Source: Propioniciclava sp.
GTDB taxonomy: Bacteria; Actinomycetota; Actinomycetes; Propionibacteriales; Propionibacteriaceae
NCBI RefSeq assembly: GCF_029977985.1
Contig: NZ_JARKOT010000139.1
Location: 1 to 64,000, forward strand
DNA: 64,000 nt
Direction of reading: 5' to 3'
Shown: one piece after another, positions 29,149-38,146 of the stretch
Layout of the letters: every line of letters starts with the position of its first letter
Position numbering within the stretch: position 1 is the first letter of the stretch
Position numbers and translations under genes: made by a program
The notes under the pieces: generated by a model
The model's input: only the letters and a program-made list of their open reading frames with translations
What the model was told of the DNA's origin: nothing
Database searches by the model: none

Positions 29149-32100
29149 CGGATGATCTCGCTGTCGCAGTTGTCGATCACCTTGCGGATCCGCGCCAGGT
29201 TCTCGGGCGTCAGCGGCAGCTTCTCCAACGCCCCCGGAATCATCCGGGCCACATGGGTCACGTGCCCGTCCACGATGACCTCCTCGCTCTCGAACAGCTC
29301 CGGCATCTCCTGATAGCAGGTCTTGCAGTCACTGCACAGGGTCCTGTCGTTCTCGAGCAACTCGACCACGGCCGTCTTCTCCGCCTCCGCCAGCGCCTGT
29401 CGAGGGGCGCTCAGCGAGTCGAGCCCACCCGTGGAACGAGAGGGGGTCAACGACTCGAAGTGACCCTGCACCAGGGCGCTCGGCGCGCTCGTCGTGGGCG
29501 GCAGGGCGCCGGGCCCGGACGCCGCCAGCTCGCTCAGCGCGCGGGCGATGTCGTCGATGGAGGTCTCACGCTGTGCGCTGGCCTCGTCGAAACGGGCCTG
29601 CAGATCGGCGAGCGCCTTGGCGTGGTCGGCGCGCAGGTCGGCCTCGACCTGGCCCGACAGGTACTGCAGCAGCTCCCAGTTGCGGCGCCGGTCCTCGACG
29701 AGATCGACGATGCCCTGGGCGCACGCCACCTTCACGAGCCGCAGGTCGGCGTCCGTGGAGTACACGAACGGGATGCGGCCTTCGCGGTCGGCGGCGTCCA
29801 GGTCGACGTACTCGTCGATCACCAGGCCGGCAGCCTCCTCGTCGGCCCGCAGCGGCCGGAACTGCTTGGCGAACCGCACCTCGCCGAGAGCGAAGTCGGC
29901 GGGTGTGAGGGCCACGGACAACTGCTTGAGCGAGCCGTCGGCGTCCGCATGGTTGAGCTTCTGCGTCACCCAGAGCGCCCCGACCTCGGGGTTCCCGTCG
30001 ATGCTGAACCGCTCGAACACCGTGTCGCCGCGGCGCGGATCGTGCACGAACAGCGGCGACATGCGCGACCGCACGGCGAGACGGCCGCGGTTGGCGGCCT
30101 GCTCGTCGGCGATGCCCTGCTCTCCCTGGCACGGCGTGTAGACGTCGAGGAGGGCCGCGCCGTCGGCGTAGGTGAGGAACTCGACGGTGTTCTTCAGGAA
30201 GTGCGCCTGCATCGCGGTGGCCGTCTGCACGACGAACACGTGCGGGTGGAAGGACGCGAGCAGACCGAGTTCCTTGCGGGCCTCCGTCTTGCCCGGGTGG
30301 GCACGCCCGGCACGGGCGAGGTCGGAGTCCTGCCCGATGAAGCTCGATGTGGACGCCTGCCCGCCGGTGTTGCTGTACACGCCGGTGTTCAGCACGAGTG
30401 CCTTGATGGGCGTGCCCGAGGTGAGCACGCGCGACAGCGCGCCGAAGCCGATGTCGTAGGTCGCGCCGTCGCCGCCGATGGTGAGGAAGGTGGGCAGCAG
30501 GTCCATCTCCTCGGGCGTGAACTGCTCCCAGCCCAGCAGCGCGAGCGCCTGGTCGTCGCGGCCCTCGCGGAAGCGGTCGTCGAGCTCCAGCCGGGCGGTG
30601 CGCAGGGCACGCACGGCGTCCAACACCTGGGCGGCGATGCCCTCGAATAGCCCTTTGGCCAAGGGTTGTGCGTCCTGGAACAGGCTGTTCACCCACGGGT
30701 CGTTGTACGGGTTGTACGGCATCGTCGACGCGTAAACCGACGAGCAGCCGGTTGCGTTGGCGATCACCGTCGAGGCGGGTCCCTCACCTGTCGGGCCGCC
30801 CTCCAGCAGGTAGAGATGTCGTTCCAGACCCGCGATCGCCTGGTCGAGGCGGGCGAGCCTGGCCGCATCTCCTGCTCCGACGGCGTCCCGCTTCGCGACC
30901 AGGCGGTCGAGCAGGTCGGACGCCTCGGCGATCTGGGCCGCCGTCCGCTTCTCGCCGAGCGCGTGGCTGGACGCGATGACGAGCCGGATCGCCGTGACCT
31001 CGCCACAACCGCGGCAGCCGCCATGGCCGCCCGTGGAGGCGTAGTAGTTCTCCCGATCCAGCAGCATGCGCTTGAGGTCGCCGCCTTCGCCCAACGCCGC
31101 GGCGTGGAACCGCTCGGGCGTGTTGGGCGTCTCGGCGAGGAACGCGAACCGGTCCTCCAGGACAGACCGCACGGCGGCGTCCTGCTCGGTCGCCACCAGC
31201 GCGTGCGGGCCGCAGATCTCGACGCACTCCAGACAGCCGGTGCACTTCCACGGGTCGATGGTCGCCGCGAACAGTCCGCCGGAACCCGGCTGCTTCTTCT
31301 CCAGCGCGTCGAAGAACGCGCGGCTCCGGGCGACCGGGTAGGTGCGAAGATGAGCCACCAGGGCACCCAGCGCGCCCGCGTGTTCGTCGCTCACGACGCG
31401 GGCGCCCGCCTCGGCGACGATGTCGGCGAACATGCGGTCGTCCTTCTTGGCGCCGAGGTAGGACGCCCGCACCGCCGCCGCCAGTTCGGGGACGGCCGCC
31501 TTCAAAGCGGCCTTGCCGTCGGCGTCCAGCACCGTGCCGCGGATGCCGGTGTGCAGCAGGTCGTCGAGCTCGAAGGCCGCATTGGGGATGGCGGCGTCCG
31601 GGCACACGAGGGCGCACTCCATGCACCCCGTGCACAGATCGGGCTGGAACATCGGCACGGTCCGCCGGAAGAGCCCCTTGTCCTTCGTGGCCGCCGTCCC
31701 CGGGGGCACGAACAGGCCCGCGCCCGGCAGCACCGGCGCCTCCCCGATGGTGCCGTCGCGGAAATGGCGGCCGCTCATCAGGTCGTAGTAGCTGTAGTCG
31801 AACAAGCCGGACGCCGAAGCGCACGTCGCGCCGCAGTCGGCCATCTGCGCCGAGAGGGCGACCGTGCGCAGCGGCAGCGGGGCGGCGAGGTCGCTGATGG
31901 TGGCCAGGTCGGGCCCGTCGTAGTCGACGGCCACGGTGGCGTCCGCCCCGTCGAGCACGACGGCCATGTTGGCGTCCATGATCGCCTCGCCCTTCGCACC
32001 CCACTTCTTGGCGATCTGGGCGCGCACCTTGGCCATGATCTCGTCGCGCGGCGCCCCGGCGGACACCTTGTCGACGTTCGCGACGACGGCACCGATGAAC

Positions 32101-34178
32101 GCGATGCCCATCATGCGCGTCTGGAGCGCGGGATCCGGGGCGTGCTTCTTCGCCACGTCGAACGCGTCGATGACGTAGAACCGAATCCGCTTGTTCCGGA
32201 TCGTGCGCCGGGCGCGGGTGGGCAGTTCGCGCCACACCTCGTCGGGGGCGAGGCTCGACTGGAGGATGAACGTGCCACCGTCGACGAGGCCCTTGAGCGG
32301 GTCGGCGTGGCTGAACACCTTGTGGTCGGGGCTGATGACGACCTCGACATCCTCCAGCTCGGCGTTGGTGACGAGCACCGGTTCGGGGCTCAGGGTGATG
32401 TAGTAGTTGGTCGCCGCGCCGGATTTCTCCGAGCCGTACTTGGGCGCCGACTTGGAATACATGCCGAGCACACCGGCCAGAATGTCGGTGAGCAGCTTGC
32501 CGGTCGCGATGGTGCCGTAGCCGCCGACCGAGTGGAAGCGAAGCCGCAGCGCGGCGTCCGGAAGCAGCGCCGGGTTGGGCTCGGTCTCCAGCGCCATCTG
32601 CGCGGTGAGCGGGTAGGCGGCCCGGAGCCGGTCCTGGATCTTCTTGAGCTCCTGGTCGGGGTCGGGGTCGAAGAACTGGCTGCCGAGGTAGATGAGCGGC
32701 GGCACCGCCTGAGCGTCGAGCGCCTTGAAGGCCGCCACGAGGTGCCGTGGCTGCAGATCGTGGCCGCCGAGGCCGAAGATCGCGCTGGAGAGGTCGGGCA
32801 CCGGGTGCTGCATCGCCGGAATGCCGTCGTGGCGGACCTTCTCGATGTTGTCCTGCCCCTTGTAGACGGCTGCGGTCACGAACTGGGTGAGCGCCATCTG
32901 GTCGGACCGTTCCAGCACGAGCACCGCCTTCTTGCCGTCCAAGGCGGCGACGAGTTCGGCCTCGGGGAAGGGCTGGAGGCACTTCACCGACACGAGTCCG
33001 GCCTTGATGCCCAGGCCGCGCACGACCGGCAGGACGGCGCGCACGTCGTCCGTGACCGAGCCGAGCGCCACCATGACGACATCGGCGTCGTCGCAGTGAT
33101 ACGTCATGATCGGCGCGTACGCCCGTCCGGTGAGTTCGGCGTACTCGTCCATGGCGCGCCGGACGAGCCCGGGCACGTCGGCGGCGAAATGGGTCCGGTG
33201 GTCGACGGCCCCGGCCTGGAAGTCCGGCTGGTTCTGCACCGGGCCGGTGAGGCCGGGGTTGTGGGGGTCCACGAGCGCGGGCACCAGCTGGCGGGTGCCC
33301 TTCGCCGCGGCCTGGCGCCACTGGCGTCGCCAGGCGGCCTGCAGATCGGCCGGGATCCACCGCAGTGTGGCCCGGACGCCGTCGCCGGCGGCGTCCGCCT
33401 CGATCGCGTCGGCATTGGCCTCGAGGTGCTCGCGCAGGGCAGCCAGGGCGGCGGCGTCGAACCGACGGGCGCGGCGCGCTGCCCAGGCGTCCAGTTGCGC
33501 GACGCGCCCCTTGGCGCCGAACAGGATTTCCTGGGCGACCGTCGGGCAGGGGATGCGGCCGGCGGGGTCGCCGAGGTATTCGCGCAGCAGCGCGGGCTCG
33601 GGCAGGAACGCCTCGCTCATCATGTGGCTCGTGGAGAAGCCGTCCATGGCGTTGGCGACGGGGATGAGGCTGAGCGCCGAGGTGCGGTACGAGATGGCCG
33701 CGAGATCGGCCGCCTCCTGCGGGTTGGCGCCGAAGAGCACCGTGTAGCCGGACGGCAGCAGGGCGTACACGTCGTCGTGGCCGGCCATCACGTTGAGCGA
33801 GTGCTTGCTCACCACGCGCGCCGCCACCTGCAGGACGAACCCGCCCACCTTCTTGCCCACCGTCACGAAGTGGGACTCCATCGCGTAGAGAATCCCCTGG
33901 CTGGAGGAGGCGTTCGAGATGAACTGGCCACCCGTCAGCGCCGCCCCCAGCGCGCCCGACTGCGCCGAGTGTTCCCCCTCGGGTTCGAAGAAGAACGGGT
34001 GCTTCCCGAACACGTTGACGCCGCCGGCCGCCCGGGCCGCCTCGAACGTCTCCGCGATCTCGGTCGACGGGGTGATCGGGTAGCCGATCACGCCCCCGCA
34101 GACATGGCGCATGACGTGGGCGACCGCCCCGTTGCCATGGATGACCGACCTTGTCCCGGGGTACTTCGCTTCGCTCAT
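29145..34178 (-). CDS. nifJ: Large pyruvate:ferredoxin oxidoreductase
   Basis: A 1677-residue 2-oxoacid:ferredoxin oxidoreductase that cleaves pyruvate to acetyl-CoA, CO2 and reduced ferredoxin. In order: pyruvate-binding domains (IGYPITPSTEIAE) to about 480; gamma domain near 555-720 (VGGYGTIATGKLL); two [4Fe-4S] motifs, CTGCMECALVCPD near 843 and CTGCLECVEICGP near 979, unusually far apart; thiamine-diphosphate domain with GCRGCGE near 1050 and GGDGATYDIG near 1240; and a C-terminal extension with CSDCKTCYQEMPELFES near 1620. Usual members have about 1170-1200 residues. ATG 34178 has GAGGAA upstream; TACTAT at 34220-34225 may be the -10. Confidence 0.93.
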   Translation of the reverse strand: MSEAKYPGTRSVIHGNGAVAHVMRHVCGGVIGYPITPSTEIAETFEAARAAGGVNVFGKHPFFFEPEGEHSAQSGALGAALTGGQFISNASSSQGILYAMESHFVTVGKKVGGFVLQVAARVVSKHSLNVMAGHDDVYALLPSGYTVLFGANPQEAADLAAISYRTSALSLIPVANAMDGFSTSHMMSEAFLPEPALLREYLGDPAGRIPCPTVAQEILFGAKGRVAQLDAWAARRARRFDAAALAALREHLEANADAIEADAAGDGVRATLRWIPADLQAAWRRQWRQAAAKGTRQLVPALVDPHNPGLTGPVQNQPDFQAGAVDHRTHFAADVPGLVRRAMDEYAELTGRAYAPIMTYHCDDADVVMVALGSVTDDVRAVLPVVRGLGIKAGLVSVKCLQPFPEAELVAALDGKKAVLVLERSDQMALTQFVTAAVYKGQDNIEKVRHDGIPAMQHPVPDLSSAIFGLGGHDLQPRHLVAAFKALDAQAVPPLIYLGSQFFDPDPDQELKKIQDRLRAAYPLTAQMALETEPNPALLPDAALRLRFHSVGGYGTIATGKLLTDILAGVLGMYSKSAPKYGSEKSGAATNYYITLSPEPVLVTNAELEDVEVVISPDHKVFSHADPLKGLVDGGTFILQSSLAPDEVWRELPTRARRTIRNKRIRFYVIDAFDVAKKHAPDPALQTRMMGIAFIGAVVANVDKVSAGAPRDEIMAKVRAQIAKKWGAKGEAIMDANMAVVLDGADATVAVDYDGPDLATISDLAAPLPLRTVALSAQMADCGATCASASGLFDYSYYDLMSGRHFRDGTIGEAPVLPGAGLFVPPGTAATKDKGLFRRTVPMFQPDLCTGCMECALVCPDAAIPNAAFELDDLLHTGIRGTVLDADGKAALKAAVPELAAAVRASYLGAKKDDRMFADIVAEAGARVVSDEHAGALGALVAHLRTYPVARSRAFFDALEKKQPGSGGLFAATIDPWKCTGCLECVEICGPHALVATEQDAAVRSVLEDRFAFLAETPNTPERFHAAALGEGGDLKRMLLDRENYYASTGGHGGCRGCGEVTAIRLVIASSHALGEKRTAAQIAEASDLLDRLVAKRDAVGAGDAARLARLDQAIAGLERHLYLLEGGPTGEGPASTVIANATGCSSVYASTMPYNPYNDPWVNSLFQDAQPLAKGLFEGIAAQVLDAVRALRTARLELDDRFREGRDDQALALLGWEQFTPEEMDLLPTFLTIGGDGATYDIGFGALSRVLTSGTPIKALVLNTGVYSNTGGQASTSSFIGQDSDLARAGRAHPGKTEARKELGLLASFHPHVFVVQTATAMQAHFLKNTVEFLTYADGAALLDVYTPCQGEQGIADEQAANRGRLAVRSRMSPLFVHDPRRGDTVFERFSIDGNPEVGALWVTQKLNHADADGSLKQLSVALTPADFALGEVRFAKQFRPLRADEEAAGLVIDEYVDLDAADREGRIPFVYSTDADLRLVKVACAQGIVDLVEDRRRNWELLQYLSGQVEADLRADHAKALADLQARFDEASAQRETSIDDIARALSELAASGPGALPPTTSAPSALVQGHFESLTPSRSTGGLDSLSAPRQALAEAEKTAVVELLENDRTLCSDCKTCYQEMPELFESEEVIVDGHVTHVARMIPGALEKLPLTPENLARIRKVIDNCDSEIIR

Positions 34179-34292
34179 GACCGTTCCTCACGCCGAGCAC
34201 CGATGCTCTACTACGGGCCATAGTACGAGCGTCGGCGTCGCGATCGGTCGACGTCTCGTCCGTGGACGGCGCCGACGGCCCCCGCACCGTGC

Positions 34293-34360
34293 GACCCTCC
34301 GATTCGGACCTCCCGACTCCGTGCAGGTGCACCGGGTCGGGAGGTCCGAATCCGGCGGTC
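34293..34360. repeat. 68-bp near-perfect palindrome
   Basis: Arms 34293-34325 and 34328-34360 (33 bases, five mismatches, 17 central-arm bases perfect at 34301-34317 and 34336-34352) meet at a 2-base centre. It sits between the nifJ start region and the 64-residue reading frame, whose stop codon overlaps its right edge. As RNA it could end transcription of the genes to the right. The rest of 34179-34292 shows only the nifJ leader. Confidence 0.8.
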
Positions 34361-34553
34361 AAGAGCGGGCCAGCACGTACACCGCCCGGTTCTCTAGGTG
34401 CAGGACGCCGCCGCTGCCCGCTGCCTGCTCCCGGGCTCGTGCGCGGAAGGAGCGTTCGACGGCGGCGCGCACCGACGGCGTCTGGACGAGGTAGCACTGC
34501 CCCACCGTCGCGACGCCGCCCGCGATACCGGCCCAGCGGTTCACGCGCCCCAT
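34359..34553 (-). CDS. Short hypothetical protein
   Basis: A possible 64-residue basic protein (VNRWAGIAGGVATVGQCYLV at its start, VLHLENRAVYVLARS at its end) beginning 9 bases after the Nudix stop and ending at a long palindrome. No family is recognised and there is no strong ribosome-binding site. The position in the same direction as the Nudix gene is the main support. Confidence 0.4.
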   Translation of the reverse strand: MGRVNRWAGIAGGVATVGQCYLVQTPSVRAAVERSFRARAREQAAGSGGVLHLENRAVYVLARS

Positions 34554-34562
34554 GATCGCGGC

Positions 34563-35051
34563 TCAGGCAGGCAGGATCGACACCTGCCAGCCTGCGGGCC
34601 GGCCGTCGGCGTACGGCATGACGCCGTGGAACTGCGCGACGGTCTCGTCGAAGACGAGACCGAGCCAGTGATGATCGCCCTCCCAGAGCGGCAGACCGGC
34701 CAGCTCGGCCTGCGGGATCCAGTGCAGGGTGCCCTCGTCGTTGGCGGCGGGCGGCTCGCCGGTGAAGGCGTCCACGACGAAGACGAACGCCAACACGCTC
34801 TCGCCGTCGGCGCCGAAGCCCGGCCAACTCACCGTGCCCCGCAGCCGCCACGCGCTGATCTCGATCCCCGCCTCCTCCCGGAGCTCGCGACGCAGCCCGG
34901 CTACGACGTCCTCGTCGGGCTCGAGCTTGCCGCCGAGGCCGTTGTATTTGCCGAGCGCGGGGTCGGCGTCCTTGAACGAGCGGTGCACCATGAGCACGTC
35001 GCCGCCGCGTCTCACGTACGCCAGCGTCCCGACCACGGGGGTGTAGGCCAT
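34563..35051 (-). CDS. Nudix hydrolase, MutT/8-oxo-dGTP type
   Basis: A 162-residue Nudix protein. The Nudix box GGKLEPDEDVVAGLRRELREEAG lies near residues 42-65 with the catalytic REEAG glutamates; MVHRSFKDADPALGKYNGLG precedes it and FEWAR-like substrate loops are replaced by SVLAFVFVVDAFTG. The pattern fits 8-oxo-dGTP diphosphatases that clean the nucleotide pool, but Nudix specificity is not safely read from sequence. It is 11 bases after the EamA gene. Confidence 0.85.
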   Translation of the reverse strand: MAYTPVVGTLAYVRRGGDVLMVHRSFKDADPALGKYNGLGGKLEPDEDVVAGLRRELREEAGIEISAWRLRGTVSWPGFGADGESVLAFVFVVDAFTGEPPAANDEGTLHWIPQAELAGLPLWEGDHHWLGLVFDETVAQFHGVMPYADGRPAGWQVSILPA

Positions 35052-35062
35052 CGGGTCCTCCC

Positions 35063-36004
35063 TCACTCGTCCCGCAACGCCGTGGACGGCGGCTCGGGGA
35101 CCGGGACGAGACCCTCGCCCGCCCGCTCGGCGCGCGTGGGCACCTGCGCCAGCAGGATGCCCGCCATCATCAGCCCGGCGCCCACGAGACCGGTGAGGGT
35201 GAACCGCTCGCCGAGGAACAGCGCGCCGCCCACGGCGCCCCACAACGACTCCAGCGCCATGATCATCGCCGCGATGGACGCCTTCGCGTGCCGCTGCCCG
35301 ACCACCTGCAGGGTGAACGCGACGCCGGTGGACAAGATGCCTGCGAACGCGACCGCCCCGAACGCGGGCCACAAACCGGCGAAAGCGTCCGGCTCCGCAA
35401 GCGACGCGAAGACGTGCGACAAGACCGCCATCACGACGAACTGCACCACCGACAGCCGGATCGGGTCCACCTGCTTCGCGAACCGGCCCACGCCGAGGAT
35501 CTGGAACGTCCAGAACAGCGTGCCGACGAGCACCAGCAGGTCGCCGACCCCGATGCCGCCCCCCGTCCACGTCAGCAGGAACAGCCCCGGCACGGCCAAC
35601 GCGATGCCGAGCCAGGTGAACAGGGTCGTCCGGTGTCCGAACAGCACACCGGCCAGGGGCACGAGCACCATGTACAGCCCGGTGACGAACGACGCGTTGC
35701 CCGCGGTCGTCTGCTCGATGCCCAACTGCTGGAGCGTCTGCCCGCCGGTCAGCATGACCCCGATGAACGCGCCCGGCCTCACCACGGCGCGCCACGCCTG
35801 CAGGCGTTCGTGCGGGCTGCGGGCGGCGCGGGCGTCCAGGAACCAGATGAGCGGCAGCAACGCCAGCACACCGAGATAGCCGCGCGCCGCGTTGAACGCG
35901 AACGCGCCGAGGTGCTCGGCGCCGAACCGCTGGGCCACGAACGTGAACCCCCAGATCAGCGAGCAGCCGAGCAGGAGGAGGTAGGAGCGGGTCTCGACGC
36001 GCAC
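35063..36004 (-). CDS. EamA-family (DMT) transporter
   Basis: A 313-residue permease with ten predicted helices in two EamA repeats. The first repeat begins LLLLGCSLIWGFTFVAQRFG and ends QTLQQLGIEQTTAGNASFVT; the second includes LVLVGTLFWTFQILGVGRFA and IMALESLWGAVGGALFLGE. The family exports or imports metabolites such as amino acids or nucleotides; the substrate is unknown. GC-rich spacing of 12 bases to tsaD suggests it may be cotranscribed with the end of the t6A operon. Confidence 0.88.
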   Translation of the reverse strand: MRVETRSYLLLLGCSLIWGFTFVAQRFGAEHLGAFAFNAARGYLGVLALLPLIWFLDARAARSPHERLQAWRAVVRPGAFIGVMLTGGQTLQQLGIEQTTAGNASFVTGLYMVLVPLAGVLFGHRTTLFTWLGIALAVPGLFLLTWTGGGIGVGDLLVLVGTLFWTFQILGVGRFAKQVDPIRLSVVQFVVMAVLSHVFASLAEPDAFAGLWPAFGAVAFAGILSTGVAFTLQVVGQRHAKASIAAMIMALESLWGAVGGALFLGERFTLTGLVGAGLMMAGILLAQVPTRAERAGEGLVPVPEPPSTALRDE

Positions 36005-36016
36005 GGCTCGCCCGGA

Positions 36017-37060
36017 TCAGACGAGCACGGTCGAGACGGGCAGGCCCGGGTCGGCGCCGATGTCCAGCGAGCTGGGCCGGTGACCCCGGCGGACCACCTC
36101 GGCGCCGAGCGCAGCCATCATCGCGCCGTTGTCGGTGCACAACCCCGGCCGGGGGCGGCGCACGACCACGCCGACGGCGTCCGCCCGCTCGGACAGGAGC
36201 CCGCGCAGCCGTGAGTTGGCCGCGACGCCCCCGCCGAGCAGGAGCGTGTCCAGCCCGAAGTGGTCGCAGAGATCCATGGCCTTCGCGGTGAGCACGTCGG
36301 CCACGGCCTCTTGGAAGGACGCCGCGACGTCGGCCACCGGCACCTCCAGCCCGTCGCGGCGCCGGAGCTCGACCCACCGCGAGACGGCCGTCTTGAGTCC
36401 CGAGAACGAGAAGTCGAAGCGGTGCTGGGCGAGGTCGCGGGCGCTGGTCAGCCCGCGCGGGAACGCGATGGCCCGCGGGTCGCCGCCGGACGCCGCCGCG
36501 TCGATCACCGGCCCGCCGGGATAGCCCATGCCGAGCAGGCGGGCGACCTTGTCGTACGCCTCGCCGGCGGCGTCGTCGATGGTCGCGCCGACCTCGGTGA
36601 TCGAACTCGTGATGTCGTCGACGACGAGCAGGCTCGTGTGCCCGCCCGAGACGAGCAGCGCGCAGAACCGCTCGGGCAGCGGGCCATGGTCGAGCAGATC
36701 GACGGCTACATGGCCGACGAGATGGTTGAGGCCGTAGAGCGGCTTGTCGAGCGCCACGGCCAGGGCTTTGGCGGCCGACAGGCCCACGACGAGGGCCCCC
36801 ATCAGCCCCGGACCGGCGGTGACGCACACGCCGTCGATCTCGGTGAGGTCCACATCGGCGGCCGCACAGGCGCGCTGCAGCGTCGGCACCATGGCCTGCA
36901 GGTGCGCCCGGGAGGCCACCTCGGGCACCACCCCGCCGAAACGGACGTGCTGCTCGACCGAGCTGGCGACCTCGTTCGCGAGCAGCTCGTGGCCCCGTAC
37001 GAGCGCGACACCCGTCTCGTCGCAGCTCGACTCGATCCCGATGACGAGCGGTTCGCTCAT
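36017..37060 (-). CDS. tsaD: tRNA t6A37 threonylcarbamoyltransferase TsaD
   Basis: A 347-residue ASKHA-fold enzyme that moves threonylcarbamoyl from TC-AMP to A37 of ANN-decoding tRNAs, working with TsaB and TsaE. Marks are [16 protein letters not shown], the metal-binding histidines in [10 protein letters not shown] near residue 115, [10 protein letters not shown] and [14 protein letters not shown]. Last gene of the coupled t6A operon; its ATG overlaps the rimI stop in ATGA. Confidence 0.97.
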   Translation of the reverse strand: MSEPLVIGIESSCDETGVALVRGHELLANEVASSVEQHVRFGGVVPEVASRAHLQAMVPTLQRACAAADVDLTEIDGVCVTAGPGLMGALVVGLSAAKALAVALDKPLYGLNHLVGHVAVDLLDHGPLPERFCALLVSGGHTSLLVVDDITSSITEVGATIDDAAGEAYDKVARLLGMGYPGGPVIDAAASGGDPRAIAFPRGLTSARDLAQHRFDFSFSGLKTAVSRWVELRRRDGLEVPVADVAASFQEAVADVLTAKAMDLCDHFGLDTLLLGGGVAANSRLRGLLSERADAVGVVVRRPRPGLCTDNGAMMAALGAEVVRRGHRPSSLDIGADPGLPVSTVLV

Positions 37061-37500
37061 GGGTTCACCTCCATCACGAGGGCGTCCTCACCGGCGCCGT
37101 AGTAGTGGGCGCGGCGTCCGATGACCCGGAAGCCGCGATCCTCGTACAGCGCCCGCGCGGGCGCGTTGGCCTCGGCAACCTCGAGCAGGACGCGCTCGGC
37201 GCCGGTCTCCCCGGCCCAGGCGAGGCCAGCGTCCACGAGGCGGCGGCCCAGCCCGGAGCGCTGGTGGTCGGGTCGGACGATGACCCTGTCGAGGTCGACG
37301 ACCTCGGCGACGCCGCTCAGCGCGATGACGCCCACGACCTCGCCGGCCGCGCGCGCGACGAGCACGTCGGTGCGCGGCGAGTCCAGCTGCTCTGCCCACG
37401 CCTCACGGCTCCAGCCGCCGTCGAACGCCTCCGCCTCGAGGGCGGCGATGGCGCCCAGATCGACGTCGGAGACCGGCAGGACGGTGATCTCATCAACCAC
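37057..37500 (-). CDS. rimI: Ribosomal-protein-alanine N-acetyltransferase RimI
   Basis: A 147-residue GNAT acetyltransferase. The acetyl-CoA loop is [18 protein letters not shown] near residue 75, and [25 protein letters not shown] is the typical RimI C-terminal motif. RimI acetylates the N-terminus of ribosomal protein S18 in E. coli. GTG 37500 overlaps the tsaB stop by 8 bases; longer readings run through tsaB. Confidence 0.9.
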   Translation of the reverse strand: MVDEITVLPVSDVDLGAIAALEAEAFDGGWSREAWAEQLDSPRTDVLVARAAGEVVGVIALSGVAEVVDLDRVIVRPDHQRSGLGRRLVDAGLAWAGETGAERVLLEVAEANAPARALYEDRGFRVIGRRAHYYGAGEDALVMEVNP

Positions 37501-38146
37501 GCGGCCCCCCGAACGACAGGCGCGCCTGGGGCAGTGCCGACTTGGGCGCGCGGGGCACGTCGGCATCCGGACGCCGCAGGTACAGCGGCTCGTGGCCGGC
37601 GTCGGGCAGGTCGAAGCCGTGGGCGGCGAGGATTCCGGCGTCCAGGCCGGTCGGGCCGCTCGGCTCGCCGACCAGGTGCGCGCCGGGGCCGGCGAGCGGC
37701 AGCGGTGGCACGTGGCCGGGCGCAGTGACGTGCGGCCCGTCCACACGGGCTCCGCCCGCGTAGCGCGCCCAGTAGACCTCGCGCCGGCGGGCGTCCGACA
37801 CGACGACGAACTCGCGGGGGGACCGGCCCGAGCCGGCCCATTGGGCTGCCACCACGTCGAGCGAGCAGACGCCGCGCACGGGCACGCCGAGCACCTCGCC
37901 GAGGGTGAGGGCAGTGACGACGCCGACGCGCAGGCCGGTGAACGGGCCGGGGCCGACGCCGACCGCGATGCCCGTCAGGGCGGCGGTCGTCAGACCCCCG
38001 TCGTCGAGAAGTCGTCGGACGAGCGGCATGAGTTCCTCGGCGTGGGCGCGGGTGTCGTCGACGGCGACGTGGGTCGGCTCCCTGCCGGTGACGGCGAGGC
38101 CTGCCGCCACGACGGTGGAGGTGTCGAGTCCGAGGACGGCGTTCAT
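37493..38146 (-). CDS. tsaB: t6A biosynthesis protein TsaB
   Basis: A 217-residue inactive ASKHA-fold partner of TsaD. The start MNAVLGLDTSTVVAAGLAV, the HAEELMPLVRRLL helix and the signature IAVGVGPGPFTGLRVGVVTA are diagnostic. Needed for the threonylcarbamoyl transfer complex. ATG 38146 overlaps the upstream stop in ATGA. Confidence 0.95.
   Translation of the reverse strand: MNAVLGLDTSTVVAAGLAVTGREPTHVAVDDTRAHAEELMPLVRRLLDDGGLTTAALTGIAVGVGPGPFTGLRVGVVTALTLGEVLGVPVRGVCSLDVVAAQWAGSGRSPREFVVVSDARRREVYWARYAGGARVDGPHVTAPGHVPPLPLAGPGAHLVGEPSGPTGLDAGILAAHGFDLPDAGHEPLYLRRPDADVPRAPKSALPQARLSFGGPRG

Noticed and set aside
30784-34851. A 1355-codon open frame overlapping nifJ
   Set aside because: Arg/Gly/Ala-rich shadow of the real nifJ frame without any domain motif; typical of very GC-rich DNA.
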